From positions 868,001-932,000 of the forward strand of contig PZJY01000008.1 in assembly GCA_031472005.1 (NCBI GenBank): DNA of 64,000 nt. Direction: 5' to 3'. How positions within the stretch are numbered: the first letter of the stretch is position 1; each line of letters opens with the position of its first letter. This document shows positions 11,329 to 22,752 of this stretch, piece after piece. Origin of the DNA: Tetracladium setigerum (taxonomy: Eukaryota; Ascomycota; Leotiomycetes; Helotiales). Under the pieces are notes generated by a model that ran no database searches, was not told the DNA's origin, and saw only the letters and a program-made list of their open reading frames with translations. The position numbers and the translations under genes are program-made.

Positions 11329-13228
11329 ATGCCTCAATTTGGCTACGAAATGCTGGTTAATTTAGCAGAGTTCGCTTGTGCCAGGTGCTGGAAACAGAAG
11401 AAGAAATGTGACAAGGCGGCTCCCCAATGTGGTCGATGTTCGACGTTAGGCACCTTTCAGCTCGCACCTGCATGTTGTAGTCTAACCAATTTGATAGCCA
11501 AGCTGCCGTGTGTGTCTACTCGGATCGTCCACCAAAAGAGTGTATTGTCACCACAGAACCCATAAAAACGTCCAGAACACCAAGACAACTGTTTGCGGGG
11601 GGTTGGGTAGTGGATGAGAAAGGTTACGTCCCGCTTTATCGTTTAAACCAGGTCAATCAGTCTGCCTTGCCCCCCTCTGACTCTGGTTCAACTCATCTCA
11701 TCCGGCTGTCAAGCCAGGTTAGTTACGAAACTTGGGACGAACAATTTGCTTCTCTCGTCCGTAGTATTATAACAGCTAGTGGAAGAGACACAGAAAGCGT
11801 CTGTCGAGGTTATTTTGAGAACTTCCATCCATGGGTAGATTTTATATCCGAGCTCGACTTCTGGCTGGGGTTTTCAAGTCCCGCTTCACGCCCAGAATTT
11901 TCGACCCTACTCCTAAACATCTACCTCGTCACGTATGGTACCGAACAAGAATCAAGCCAAGCAGACATCTTGGATCCAGTCTACTCTCTAGCAAAGAGTA
12001 CCTGGTCGGTCCTCCAAAACGTCCAAGAACCATCCATTGTGCTCATCCAGGCAGGCCTACTTCTTGCAACATACGAGAATTGTCAATCCTTAGCAGAAGC
12101 GTCTCGTTCAACCATAACTGCATGTGCAGAATTGGGGTATAGGATGGGGTTACATAAATCCGTGCTACGAAACTCTGAACTCGATCGACATGGGCCAAAC
12201 GAGCTAAAACAGCGGCGACGAACGTGGTGGGGAATCGTGATCGTTGAAAGGTAAAGACCAATGTTTCTGGTTTCTAAGGCGCTCTTCAACCTCTAGGGTG
12301 GCTTCAGCATTAGTTCTATGAGTTCTCTTGGGTCTGAAAAATGCTGAGACACAACAGGTTATTGGCTGTTAAAGACTTATGCTCTGGCTACGTCTTCGCA
12401 ACGCCGCACCCAACTCCAGATGACTATCTCCCTTGGGATAACAATGCCTCATTTATCGATGTTATGCATCCCACACCCGTTGCAACGGTTTCGAAATACA
12501 CTTCTGAACCTGGAGATATTTTCTTTCCGGAGGGTTCTCCTTTTGCCACCGTCGTCCAAGCATGCTACCTCCTCGGCCGCGTGATGAACTACATGAAATC
12601 AGATGCGCTTCCCTTTGAGCAGCAGGAGAAGGAATCCATGTTTCTTAGCAAGACGATACAAAAGTTCATGACCTCCCTCCTTTTACATGCCGAGGGCTCA
12701 GCCTTCCATGGGCACTACTGCACCCCTTTTATTCTGGCTCTCATGTCAGTCACTCCCTACGATGCCTAAAGGATGATAAACTGACGTCGACAGCACTTTG
12801 ACCACTCTTCATCGCCACGAGCTAAACCGAGGCGGCCACACTTCGTTCGAGAATTATCCAGTCGCAACTCCTCCACGCCCAGTAGTTATACTCCAGACAC
12901 TGTCGCGTATGTTTCAAGAAATGACTGAGAAGCTGCGTCCCTCAGAGGAGGCAGCCTTCCAGATGCCGTGCTTTCAGATATATACTGCTTATTGGACCGC
13001 GTGGTTACATATCAAATTTGGCGATAGGAGCAATGAATTAGAGTGGGCGGAAAGGTATCGAAAATCACTTAGTTATTTACAAATTGTGAAGCGGAAGTGG
13101 AGAGTTGCTAGTAAGTGACCGTTATGCCCCGGGTAGTTGTTGATTTGCTGACTGCTGTTCTTTGGGAAGAGGTGGCTCTGAATGAGATAGCTGAAATGCA
13201 ACATGGGACTTCTGATGGTCTGGCATAG
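11329..13228 (+). CDS. Zn2Cys6 (fungal-specific) transcription factor
   Basis: This is a nuclear DNA-binding regulator of unknown target. Five exons (11329-11444, 11498-12250, 12358-12744, 12794-13110, 13170-13228) give 543 residues. The binuclear zinc cluster is C17-x2-C20-x6-C27-x6-C34-x2-C37-x6-C44; the last cysteine comes from exon 2, so the 53-bp intron splits the cluster. The middle-homology region follows, with LLATYENCQS, ELGYRMGLH, RRRTWWGIVIVER and YVFATPHPTPDDYLP. The 107-bp intron at 12251-12357 joins VER to LLAVKDLCSG and fits the family better than two shorter introns. The layout suggests control of the divergent ALDH gene or of itself. The start at 11329 is the ATG nearest the zinc cluster with a sensible N-terminus. 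Confidence 0.88.
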
Positions 13229-14888
13229 ACAAGCTAGCTAAGAGATGTTTTCGTGCTCCTTTTATTCGATACTATCTTCAAACTATCTGTAGTATATAGC
13301 TTGAATGCAATCGAGTTCATAGGCGCAAGCTAATATTCCACGCTGTCTTAACTCGCATTCTTCGTTAAAAGGAGGTTGATACCGAGAAAGAAAGGAATCG
13401 ACAAGAAAGAGAGGAATCCACAAGACAGAAAGAAATCGACAAGAAGGAAGAAAAGGAATTGATGGTAAGCCTCGACAAAGGAAGAGACCAGAGCAACGAC
13501 AAGTCCTTACCTTGGTTTCCTGTCAACACAGAAGCAGGCACCGCTCCATAATCCCAAGCTGACATCACGTGCGTGCAGATCACACAGCTTACATCCAACA
13601 AGACTCTCACCGTTTTCCCTACCCGTTACAAGGTACGTCAAACAGTACTCGGAATGAGCATCTGCCGTACGCTACGCGTGACTGTATGTACATTACAGGA
13701 CGCCTTATACAGTACCCTAGCCCTCATCCACCAGACGCTCACTCCAGCAACATCTCACGCCCTTCGAACTGCGCCCGTCTTCTTTCCGTTTTGCCTGTCT
13801 TCCACCTCTATTCCTGTGCTTCCCCTTCAGCTGTCCAGTCCAGTCCATTTAACTCCATCAAGCAGTTCATCCAGAGGCACCTCTCCAGTCTATCCTACAC
13901 CCTCTCACTCCTTCCATACCACAATCCGCACCTGGTCTTCTCTCACAGCTCGTAAACTCGCACGCTGATCCAGTCACAGGGCCGTCCAAGCGCGCCTGCA
14001 CGCTGTCAGTACTCAAAATCCAAGAGTGGACAGTCTCCGTGGAGCGATGGATGGCGTCGTTCGCGCTGGTTGATTGAATAATTCAGTTGTGGGTAGGCAG
14101 TGGTTTGTGGAGTGTTCGCAGCGACCGTGCTGGCGTCTGTCTGGACGTGTCGATGAGGCGTCGTGAGGTTTGGAGTCACACGGTTCGCGGCTGGGTCAGT
14201 GAGTGAGATTGACAGCCAACCAAGACTGTTAAGTACCAGCCGACTGTTTGTATGGAGTTGTGAAGGGGGCGTGGGTGGACAGGGGAGGGGATGAGGAAGG
14301 AGAGGAGCGAATCAGGTGGGATGTTGATTGTGCAGGGAGGAGGGATGTGGATGGATGGAGCGTTTCGGACGGAAAATAGAGAGACAGACATAGCCGTAGT
14401 AGTAGTCAGTCACATAGACGATGGAGGAGGATGAGTTTAGAACAAATGTCATATTTTAGATTGCTTTCGTACAGATACACTTCGCCAGAAACGGCTACGC
14501 CAGGCAGCAGCTTTTGTGCCCTGTAAGCCCACTCATGCTATTCCGTATTATTTCATGCTTTGGTGTAGTTTGCGATGAAGAAAATTCTTCAATTCTGACG
14601 GCAGCAGTAGTCGAAGTCGTGGTGTTGTGATTCTGAGATCCTGTGATGTACAGTATACCCAAGGTGGCTTGTAGAGATTCAATTGGGGGAGTGCGAAACG
14701 CTTGGCATTGTCAACTCGAATAGTTGATATGATACATATATATCGTCATTTCAACAGATGCGTATCAAAGATGTAATATCATTATCAATTTACCATATAC
14801 GAAAACAAAAAAAGGAATGAAATAGGGATCGTGAGTGGAACAATGAAAAGAAAACGTGTAGGCAAAACCATCCCCTCGCCCCCCGTCA
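13229..14888. other. Intergenic, low-complexity purine-rich repeat
   Basis: No gene was recognised. An imperfect purine-rich repeat of about 18 bp lies at 13384-13456. Overlapping open frames at 13569-13968 are rich in Ser, Pro and Thr in two frames at once, which marks composition rather than coding. Confidence 0.55.
13384..13456. repeat. Imperfect ~18-bp purine-rich tandem repeat
   Basis: GGAATCGACAAGAAAGA, GGAATCCACAAGACAGAA and AGAAATCGACAAGAAGG follow one another with few differences. Confidence 0.6.
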
Positions 14889-15125
14889 CCTCGCGCTGAA
14901 ATTCAAGAATTATATATTCTGGATAAGATTCCTCACTTGAAAGCAATTAGATTTCTTAAACAAAAACACAAATACCCGGAAAGAGGTGATGGACAAATCT
15001 ACGGTCTACCGACCCAATCAAGACACTTCCAGCCACTGACTCCGTCTGGGATGTTGGGAACGTTGCTTGTTGCAGAGCCTCTCTTCCACGTCCACGGTCT
15101 AGATTTAGATGATATCCAGGAGATC
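14889..15125 (-). pseudogene. Relic of a GH32 (inulinase) gene 3' end with an internal deletion
   Basis: Two adjoining blocks match parts of the large GH32 gene downstream. The first, from CCTCGCGCTGAAATTC to AATCAAGACACTTCCA, aligns with 17754-17889, the C-terminal codons and 3' flank. The second, from CCAGCCACTGACTCCGTC to GATATCCAGGAGAT, aligns with about 18692-18780, inside the endo-inulinase domain. In the intact gene these parts are about 800 bp apart, so the relic lost that interval. Substitutions are many and the equivalent stop codon is altered, so this is an old, non-coding copy. It shows a second GH32 gene or a tandem duplicate once lay here. Confidence 0.75.
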
Positions 15126-15351
15126 AGCGAGAAAATAAGTTCAATTAATACAAAAGCATAGAATTTCAATCATTAATGTGACATAAATTTTTGAAAACCC
15201 CTTCTAATTTGCTATGACCAAATCTCAACGTCTTGCGGATACAACACTTGACAGACTAACCTTAGCCCACAGAATCTAAAAACAGGATGATAAAGTAAAT
15301 AGAATTGTTGATAGTGGAATTTCCAAGTATAGGCCTTTAACTCGAAGTTGC

Positions 15352-16741
15352 TCATGCTGAAACTAGTCCAGAATAACATGGCCCTACACTCCAAGCGAAC
15401 TGGTTATTGACTGCGTTTCCAACAGCAGGTAAGCCAACGATCCTGCCACCGTGAGAGTCGATAGTATCGTAGCCAGTGGGGCATTGCGAATCTTGGCCTA
15501 CCACTGGCTTTATATTGTTAAGGGAAAGGTGGCAAAGTTGATTTTGTACACTGAAGGCTACTACACAACCTGGAGTATTGTAACACTGACGACAGCAACC
15601 GGCTGGTGAGAGATCTCCCGTCTGGCGTGTATCTTTAGTGTATCCAAAGTGCATGATGCCACCTGTTTGGTAGATTACTTCGGTTGTGTATCGCACGCCA
15701 GTGGTGGGATCGCAGGCTATGAGAGGCGAAAATTAGCTTGTACACACTATACAGTTCAGAGAATAAGTGTACATACGATCAGTAGCTACAGTTACAACAG
15801 TGGTTAATGTTGAAGTGGCTGTCTCCGTGACAGGTGATGGTGTGATTATCGTTGTTGTTGTTACACTGGATACTTGCGTAGAAGTCGTAGTGAGCACGTC
15901 AACGAGAGTAGTGATAACGTCAATGGTTTTGACATCGGCAACCTTGTGAGGATTAGTCGACTATTCTCCCAGAGATGTTCATGATGGTAACTTACATTGG
16001 AGTAAACTGTCTTTGTTGAAGTTACCTGAACAGATTTTGTGGAGGTGACATCTGCTGATGCGGTTGCAAGAGCAGAAATAGTTTGCGTGACTTGTGCGGT
16101 GCTCGTTACAGTGGATGTGGGAAGATTTAGGCATGAGCACGCAAAAGATATTTCGGCCTTTGCAAAATTGAGCAATGGTGTGGGAATGGTAATGCCACGC
16201 TCATCCAAATCTCGGGGGTATTGCCACTGGGGAGCGGGTACAAGGCGAAAGTGCTCTTCGTCAGTGTTGTTGTAGAAGTGACAGTATGAGTCGGTGTTGG
16301 CGCATTAGAAGTGATAATGATTGAAGATACTGAATTAGTGCTGACAATCAAAGTGGACGTGATGATGTTTGTTGCAATCTTGGTTATGAACTCTGTGCCG
16401 GTAGTGGTAGTCAGGGTAAGAGGAGCGATTCTAGATGAGATTCAGTACTGAAAACAGGGTTCAAGATATAAGTGGTCTTACGCAGTCTCTGTTACCTCGG
16501 CCAAATGAGTGCTGGTGGATGTGGTTGTTGAGGTGTATACAGTTGTAGTAGCAACAGTTTTCGAGACCGTGCTTGTGACGGTCGGGATACTCAGATACGA
16601 TGAGCAAAAAGGCGTCCCTTTTGGCAAGATACGCAGAATATCGCCAATGACTTTTGGTAGACCAGATTTGCATGACTTTTCGGCTGGAGCAGCGGAGACC
16701 AGGGCAGCTGTGACAGCCAATGTAGTAAAGAAAAACTTCAT
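15352..16741 (-). CDS. Secreted Ser/Thr-rich protein with a cysteine-rich C-terminal domain, one apparent frameshift
   Basis: The function is not recognised. Four exons (16482-16741, 15996-16430, 15777-15942, 15352-15716) encode about 408 residues once one base is restored. Seen: a clear signal peptide (MKFFFTTLAVTAALVSAAP), a short first domain with two cysteines, a long Thr/Ser/Val region of the kind that is heavily O-glycosylated, a second two-Cys segment (FACSCLNLP), and a final domain of about 120 residues with CCRQC, PGCVVAF and further cysteines. That domain resembles apple/PAN-like or other small disulfide-bonded modules in spacing only. The frame breaks at a five-G run at 16214-16218; one added base makes 409 codons and joins the segments. 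It sits between the GH32 relic and the intact GH32 gene, on the same strand. A cell-wall or extracellular role is inference. Confidence 0.75.
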
Positions 16742-17839
16742 GTTGAGTGATGAGAATGAGAGTTGATAGATGGATTGGTTGGATTGAAGATGTTGGGAAC
16801 GAAAGAAAGTCTGGAGAAACAAGTATGAAGAACATATATATACTTTCTATGTAGTCCGTCCTTCCTCTTTTCCAAACTTAGATTCCACGACTGTCTTCAG
16901 AAGTTCAGAGCATAATTACTGCTGGTAAAGTGAATGCTTCTCACGATACGAGAATCTTTCGAGAGTTGCATGATTCCAGCACATTATTCAACGCCTCGAC
17001 AACATCCATTGACTTGTGGCTGCAGCTGAGGTTTTCATCCATTTTCCATTTGTACTTCTACATTCTAATTGTGAAGTCCCAGGCGTCCAATGTTGACGGT
17101 TGAGCCACAACGCCACATCCAGTTAACAGCTCCAATCGCCAGCCACCAACGTAACGCTAACTCGTATAGACAAGTGCATGCGGGATTTATACGACCCCAG
17201 AAAGACCTTTTTCCAAGATTGGTGCCTGCTCAGATCTCATGCCACATGGCAGTGTGCAATGTGAGGCTCGTGTTCATTATTCATAATGGTTCGTTCTATG
17301 CTCGGCGCATCCGAGTTGGCGGGACGTTTGCGCGCGTAACAAAGACACGTGTGGACCCTTTATAGAGCCAAGTTGACCCATAGTGGTGCCTATCAACAAG
17401 CGGTTGGACACGATGAATTCCGAGTTACTGGCTAAGTTGTCTTGGCTATTATCCATATGCCCAATATGGTACAGAGGAGTTCAATAGGCAAATCCGATGA
17501 AATGCCAGTATGTCTTGGCATCTTGGGATCTACCACTCAGAGCCTACTATGGATAACAAAACTATTGCACTCTTAAGTGTAGGCAGATGCTTTTTGGGTC
17601 AATAGATTAGAAAGGGGTTACGGATAAATGCTGGAGGTTTATTGTTCACGGATGTTTTGGACGTGGCATCTTACTAGAAGATTGATGCTGCGAGAAGCTT
17701 GCCGAATTGGACGATTGGTAAATCTGAAATTTTGAAAGGCGTCCCCTCTAATGCCTCGCGCTAAATCTCAATTATCATATCCTAGACAAGACTCCCTCTT
17801 CACTTTCAGGTAACGTAAATATCTCCAACAAAGAAATAC
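16742..17839. other. Intergenic, promoter of the secreted Cys-tailed protein and 3' flank of the GH32 gene
   Basis: No gene or clear repeat was recognised. The far end (17754-17839) is the stretch that has a degenerate copy in the relic at 14889-15125. Confidence 0.55.
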
Positions 17840-20800
17840 TCAGAAAGAGATAGTGCGCAAATCTACTGATTCAATCAGGACATTTCCACCACTGGTCATC
17901 AAAGCAAGCCCGTCCGAGGTAACATCTGGAAAGATCAAGTTTGAGATGACAACCTCACCCTGCCCACCAAATACCTCTATTGAGGCCTCATCCACGAGCA
18001 GACGCAATTGAATCTTCCCATCGCCACCCGCCTGCAAGCTAGCAGTTTGCACACCACCAGCTGCGGCATCGTAGGCAGTATTCCCACTGGCTGTGCGATC
18101 GACTGATAACTGACTGCTGGACTGAACATATCTGATAACAGTCTGTTGAGAACCACCCTTTCGAACAGCGAGAGACAGCGTGGATCCTGGAGTGGGGATG
18201 AATGTCAGGCGGATGTCGTATGAACGAGAGTGAATATTGTTCAGCAGTGTCTGTCCTGGAGCCAAGTTTTGATTCGTGAGACTTGCGGCTTGAACACTAG
18301 CTGCGTCGATTTCAACGACAGGAAATTGGATGAATCGTAGTTTTCCATTTATCTGTTTGAGATGAAGCGTACGTGGAAACGACAGCAGACCTTTGTAAGT
18401 CGTAGTAGGAGGGTGGCCGCCGTAACTATTCATTACGGAGGCTAAAATCCTGCGTCCATCAGTGGGCTCTACGTTCTCCCAGCTCAGAGCACCGTCAAAG
18501 TCTCGTCCGTAGTCAAGCCAGAAGTTAGACCTGTCAACGGCATCGGCCGTGAATACTGTGCCGTTGAAGGTACCTGTGAGCGCAAAGACGCCATTACCGC
18601 CTGCTGGGGAACCAGTTGCGGGAGTTACGATTAACACCCACTTCTTTTGTGTGGTGCCCTCAATAGTGAGCTCAAAGAATTCAGGAACTTCCCAGCCATT
18701 GATTCCATCTGGGATGTTGGGGATGTTGCTGCTAGTGAAGTCACTCTTCCATGTCCATGCTTTGGCGTCAGAGGATGTCCAGAATGTTAACTTGTTTTGG
18801 CCGCCGTGGCAGAGGATCATGACCCATTGACTAGTTGGACTGTGAAAGAACACCTTGGGGTCTCGAGTCTCCAGACCTTTGGTTATATCGTGCGGTGTTT
18901 CTTGAGCTTGTGAGATGATCGGATTGCCTGGGTATTTGATCCATGTCGAACCTTGGTCGAGGCTGTATGCCAGCCTCTGATCCTGAACTCCGCTGGAGGG
19001 GAAGTAGCCAGTATAGAATGCCAAGTATGGTGGATTGGCAGAAGTTCCCAGTCCCGAAAGGTTTGAAGCATCAAAGTAAGATGTCCCAGTGAATGCCTGG
19101 ATGCCATCTGCGCTGGTGATTGCTACGGGCTTATGATTCCAATACACGAGATCTGTGCTGGTTGCATGCCCCCAGCTTAAGTCACCCCAGAAGTTTCCAT
19201 TTGGATTATGCTGGTAGAAAAGGTGCCATATAGATCCAATTTTAATCAGTCCATTTGGCTCGTTCATCCAGTTAAATGGAGCGAAATGGTAGGCTGGCCG
19301 GAAATCATAAGCACCTGTGGGCGTTGGACGGATGGTAGTTGCGGATCTCGTTGTAGAAACTAGGGTGGTGGCGACGAAGGAAGTGAGAGAGCTGATCACT
19401 GACGTAGTGATTGAGATACTACGTGAAGTAGTGGTGATTGAGATACTGGTTGAGGTGGTGGTTGCGACACTTCTCGTGGTGCTACTCGTGCTGACACTGC
19501 TTCTGACAGTTGAGCTCGAACTGGCAACTGAACTCGAACCAGAAGATGAATTCCAAGTCGAGCCAAGAACATTTACACTGATTGAAACTCCATTGGTGAC
19601 TCCTCCTGAAGAAAACAGCCGAGCGTCAACACCATTGTCACGGGGGAAAATCTGCGCCGACAGGGTAACCTCTCCCTCACCACCGAACACCTCAACAGAC
19701 GACCAATCAAGTAGAATACGCATGGTGACTTTCCCATCGCTAGCTGCAACTAGTGGTGCGTAGTAAGTATTTGAGAAAGTCCCATCGAAGCCCACATCGC
19801 CTGATTTGGTGCGGTCGACAAACAGTCTTTTCGTGCCGAAATCGTAACCAACGCGTGTTTGTTGTGTCAAATCGGAGGTAGCACGAAGGAGAATACCAAA
19901 TTGTGACAAAGATGATGATGCGACTCTGTCTGAGAAGCTCAATATGACATCGAGCGTCTTACCGGTCAACGGTAAGAGCTGGTTACCCTCAGCCACTATG
20001 TTGAAGGTGTTTGACCATGTCGACTTCTGCAAGCTGGCGAAGTCAGCTACAGGCTGTTGAATCAATGTTGGTCTGCCACCGATTGTCTTGAGTGAGAGTC
20101 TTCGAGGGATGGAGAATATACTGCGCCATGGAGAGGTAGGGATCACGGTTGCATATTGCCAATTGTTCATCCAGGCAACACTAATTCGATCCTCCATCGC
20201 AAGGCCGTTGAATGGCGCTGCAGCGTAAAAGTCCGGTCCATAGTCCATCCAGCTGGTGCCGTATGGTTCGTTCGAGGAACTAGAGAAGGTGATTTCATCA
20301 ACCAGAATATGGCCCCAACCGCCAGTACTCGCATCGACGATCTCGATCACAGCAGATTGTCCAATCAGGCTCGTAACATCCCAGCTTTTCCCAACGAGCT
20401 TCTCTTCATCGGCTCCAGTCGCAGTGCGCACGACTTGACCTTGAATTTTCAAGTTAATGCATTGCACACCAGGAACGTTACCACCACCAATCAGAAAGTT
20501 GATCCATTTCTCAGAGATGACGAACAAGGGAGAGGTGAGGGTTCCAGTAGTAGCGTCGCCATTAATGAAGGTGTTGACATATTTTCCACTATAGCCAGAA
20601 ACCGTATTTTGTCCATTCAGAGTACCTTGTGCAGGCGACTTCCCAACAAGATCTCCGGTAGCAATCCACCCAAGATCAGCGTAGGTACCTGTGCCATCGA
20701 AGCTGAAGGCTTCCGCGTTACTTGCGGTAGAAATGTCTCTGGCAAGACGAGCAGTGCTACCTGTGAAGGTGATTTGATCAATTAATATATGTCCCCAACC

Positions 20801-22752
20801 TCCTGTTGACTGATCGACGATCTCCAAAACTGCATTTTGACCGATCAATTCCGTAACGTCCCAGCTATGAGGTAGAAGGTTCTCTTCATTTAGACCGGTA
20901 GCCGTTCGTACGACTTGTCCCTGAATCCTGAGGTTGATGCATTGCACACCTGGTGCATTTCCACCCCCAATCAAGAAATTAATTTTGGGACGCGTGATCT
21001 GGAAATTTGGCGACGTAAGACTCCCAGTCGTAGTATCCCCATTAATAAAAGTATTAACGTAATTCCCAACATAGCCAGTCACTGGATTTTGCCCATTCAG
21101 AGTGCCTTGTACAGGTGACTTTCCTACGAGATCTCCAGTAGCAGTCCATCCACGCGCAGCATAAGTGCCTACTCCATCAAAGTCGTACACGCCGGCCGGA
21201 GTATCGGTAGGGGAGCGGTGCTACCTGTAAAGGTAATTTCGTCGATGAGTATATGTCCCCAGCTTCCCATTGACTGATCGACAATCTCTAGGACAGCATT
21301 CTGACCAATCAGCTCGGTGACATCCCAACTTCGGAATGTCAATTTTTCATCATTCAGACCAGTGGCTGTTCGCACAGGCTGAGTTTGTCCCTGAATCCTG
21401 AGGTTGATACACTCTACACCTGGTGCATTTCCACCTCCAATGAGGAAGTTTATCTTAGAACGGGAGATCTGGAAGCTTGGTGAAGTGAGGGTTCCAGTTG
21501 TGGTGTCAACGTTGATAAATGTATTGATAAGCCGATTGCCAGTGTATCCGGTCACTGTCTGTTGTCCACCAAGAGTTCCCTGAGCTGGTGCGGCTCCTAT
21601 CAAATCTCCAGTTGCAGTCCAACCACGAGATGCATAATCTCCAGTTCCTTCAAAGTCTTGGAAGGTGATGTTACCAGCTGCAGTTGGTGTTGGTGTAGGA
21701 CTGGTCGACAACGTGAGAGATTTTGTTGTCGTCGACGATGTTACAGCTGTGGACACAGTCGACGATGTGAAAGTTTTTGTTAATGTCGTCGTCGATGATG
21801 GTAGAGCACGAGTTTCGGCAACAAAAGCTGTACCGTTGAAGTTGCCTACAATGTACTGTGTGCCCGAACCGATCACACCAGGAGGCCCTCCAGGATTGAG
21901 TCCGATCTGCGCTACCCACCTGGTATTGGCCTCATTACCATCAAGAGCCAGCGGGAAGATGCTAGGACACTCCCACACTCCTCCAACAGAATTGATCGGA
22001 CCGAACTCGCTTGCATATGTCCATGTCTTGAGGTTTGTGGAAGTGTAGATCAGCAACTTGTGAAGTTGAGCGAGGGCAATAACAGATATCCATTTTTGAG
22101 TGGCATCATGCCAGAACACGAAAGGGTCTCTGAAATCTTTCCATTGATCGGCATAAGGGGCTGGAGGGGTCAGGATGACTGGGTTAGCGGCGTCGTAAGT
22201 CGTCCATGTCATTCCTTCGTCCAAGCTGTAAGCAATAGATTGTGCTTGTGTGCCGCCGTTGACGGTTTTGCCGCTAGGCAAAGTTCTGGTTCCAGGGTAC
22301 TGAGAAGAATGAAGGTTAGAAGAATGCACTACAGTATATGCTCGTACACTCACGTAAGAAGTATACATAGCAATGAATGGGACTTTTCCATTGCTTCCAA
22401 ATCCGCTCGTGTTCTGGGTGTCGACTACAGTAGAGCCAGAGAAGAACATCTCTGTAATCTCACCAGGATAACCTCGAGCTTGAAGTGCAACAGGCTGCTG
22501 CTTCCAGTGTGTCAGGTCATTGCTCGTGGCATGACCCCAAGACATGGCCCCCCAAGTGTTGCCTCCTGGGTTATACTGGTAGTATAGATGATAAAGACCA
22601 TTGTAGTACACCAATCCGTTTGGATCATTCATCCAGTTCTGGGCTGGAGTCCAGTGGAATTGCGGTCGATAAAGTTCATTGTACGTTTGAGCGACTGACG
22701 TCTGAAGGGCAGCTAGGGTGAGAACAAAAGTATGAGAAAGCTTGAATATCAT
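17840..22752 (-). CDS. Giant secreted bifunctional GH32: exo-inulinase/levanase with three inserted modules, fused to an endo-inulinase-type GH32; one apparent frameshift
   Basis: This is a secreted fructan hydrolase of about 1,619 residues; fungal GH32 enzymes usually have 500-700. After a signal peptide (1-21) comes an exo-type GH32 propeller with nucleophile Asp43 (WMNDPNG), transition-state Asp191 (FRDP) and acid/base Glu243 (ECP). The propeller is interrupted after GNFNGTAF by a Thr/Ser linker and three homologous modules of about 145 residues (about 345-495, 506-649, 664-807), each ending GGWGHILIDEITF or close to it. It resumes at SWMDYGPDFYAA, with MNNWQYA and the beta-sandwich (SSVEVFGGEGEVTLS). 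A Ser/Thr linker (about 1050-1125) leads to a second, complete GH32 with WMNEPNG (Glu1147), Asp1280 in RDP and Glu1337 in WEVP, closely like fungal endo-inulinases. A 54-bp intron lies at 22300-22353. The frame breaks at a four-G run, 21210-21213; one extra base gives 1,620 codons. Confidence 0.9.
20280..21735 (-). repeat. Three tandem in-gene copies of a ~145-residue module (coding repeat)
   Basis: The copies lie at about 21240-21735 (with linker), 20755-21190 and 20280-20710. All share RGW/LGW-TATGDL, AQGTL-GQ, GY-G, TFING/TFINV, TGTLTSP, INFLIGGGN, PGV-CINL, VRTATG, SWDVT-LIGQ, EIVD and GWGHILID. They are similar at DNA level too, so they arose by local duplication. The fold is probably a carbohydrate-binding beta-sandwich, judged from the GWGHI motif seen in single inserts of some GH32 enzymes. 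Confidence 0.85.

Noticed and set aside
12251..12357. Two short introns with a small exon between, in the first Zn2Cys6 gene
   Set aside because: The exon between would add a sequence not expected in the family and fits the frame poorly; one 107-bp intron joins VER to LLAVKDLCSG and the total length is divisible by three.
13569..13968. Two overlapping plus-strand open frames of about 130 codons
   Set aside because: Both are Ser/Pro/Thr-rich in different frames over C-rich DNA, with no domain, signal or intron. Composition explains them.
18549..18830. Plus-strand frame with FHVHALASEDVQ, resembling a frame at 14937-15161
   Set aside because: It is the antisense shadow of the GH32 gene. The likeness to 14937-15161 is real but reflects the GH32 relic, not a protein family.
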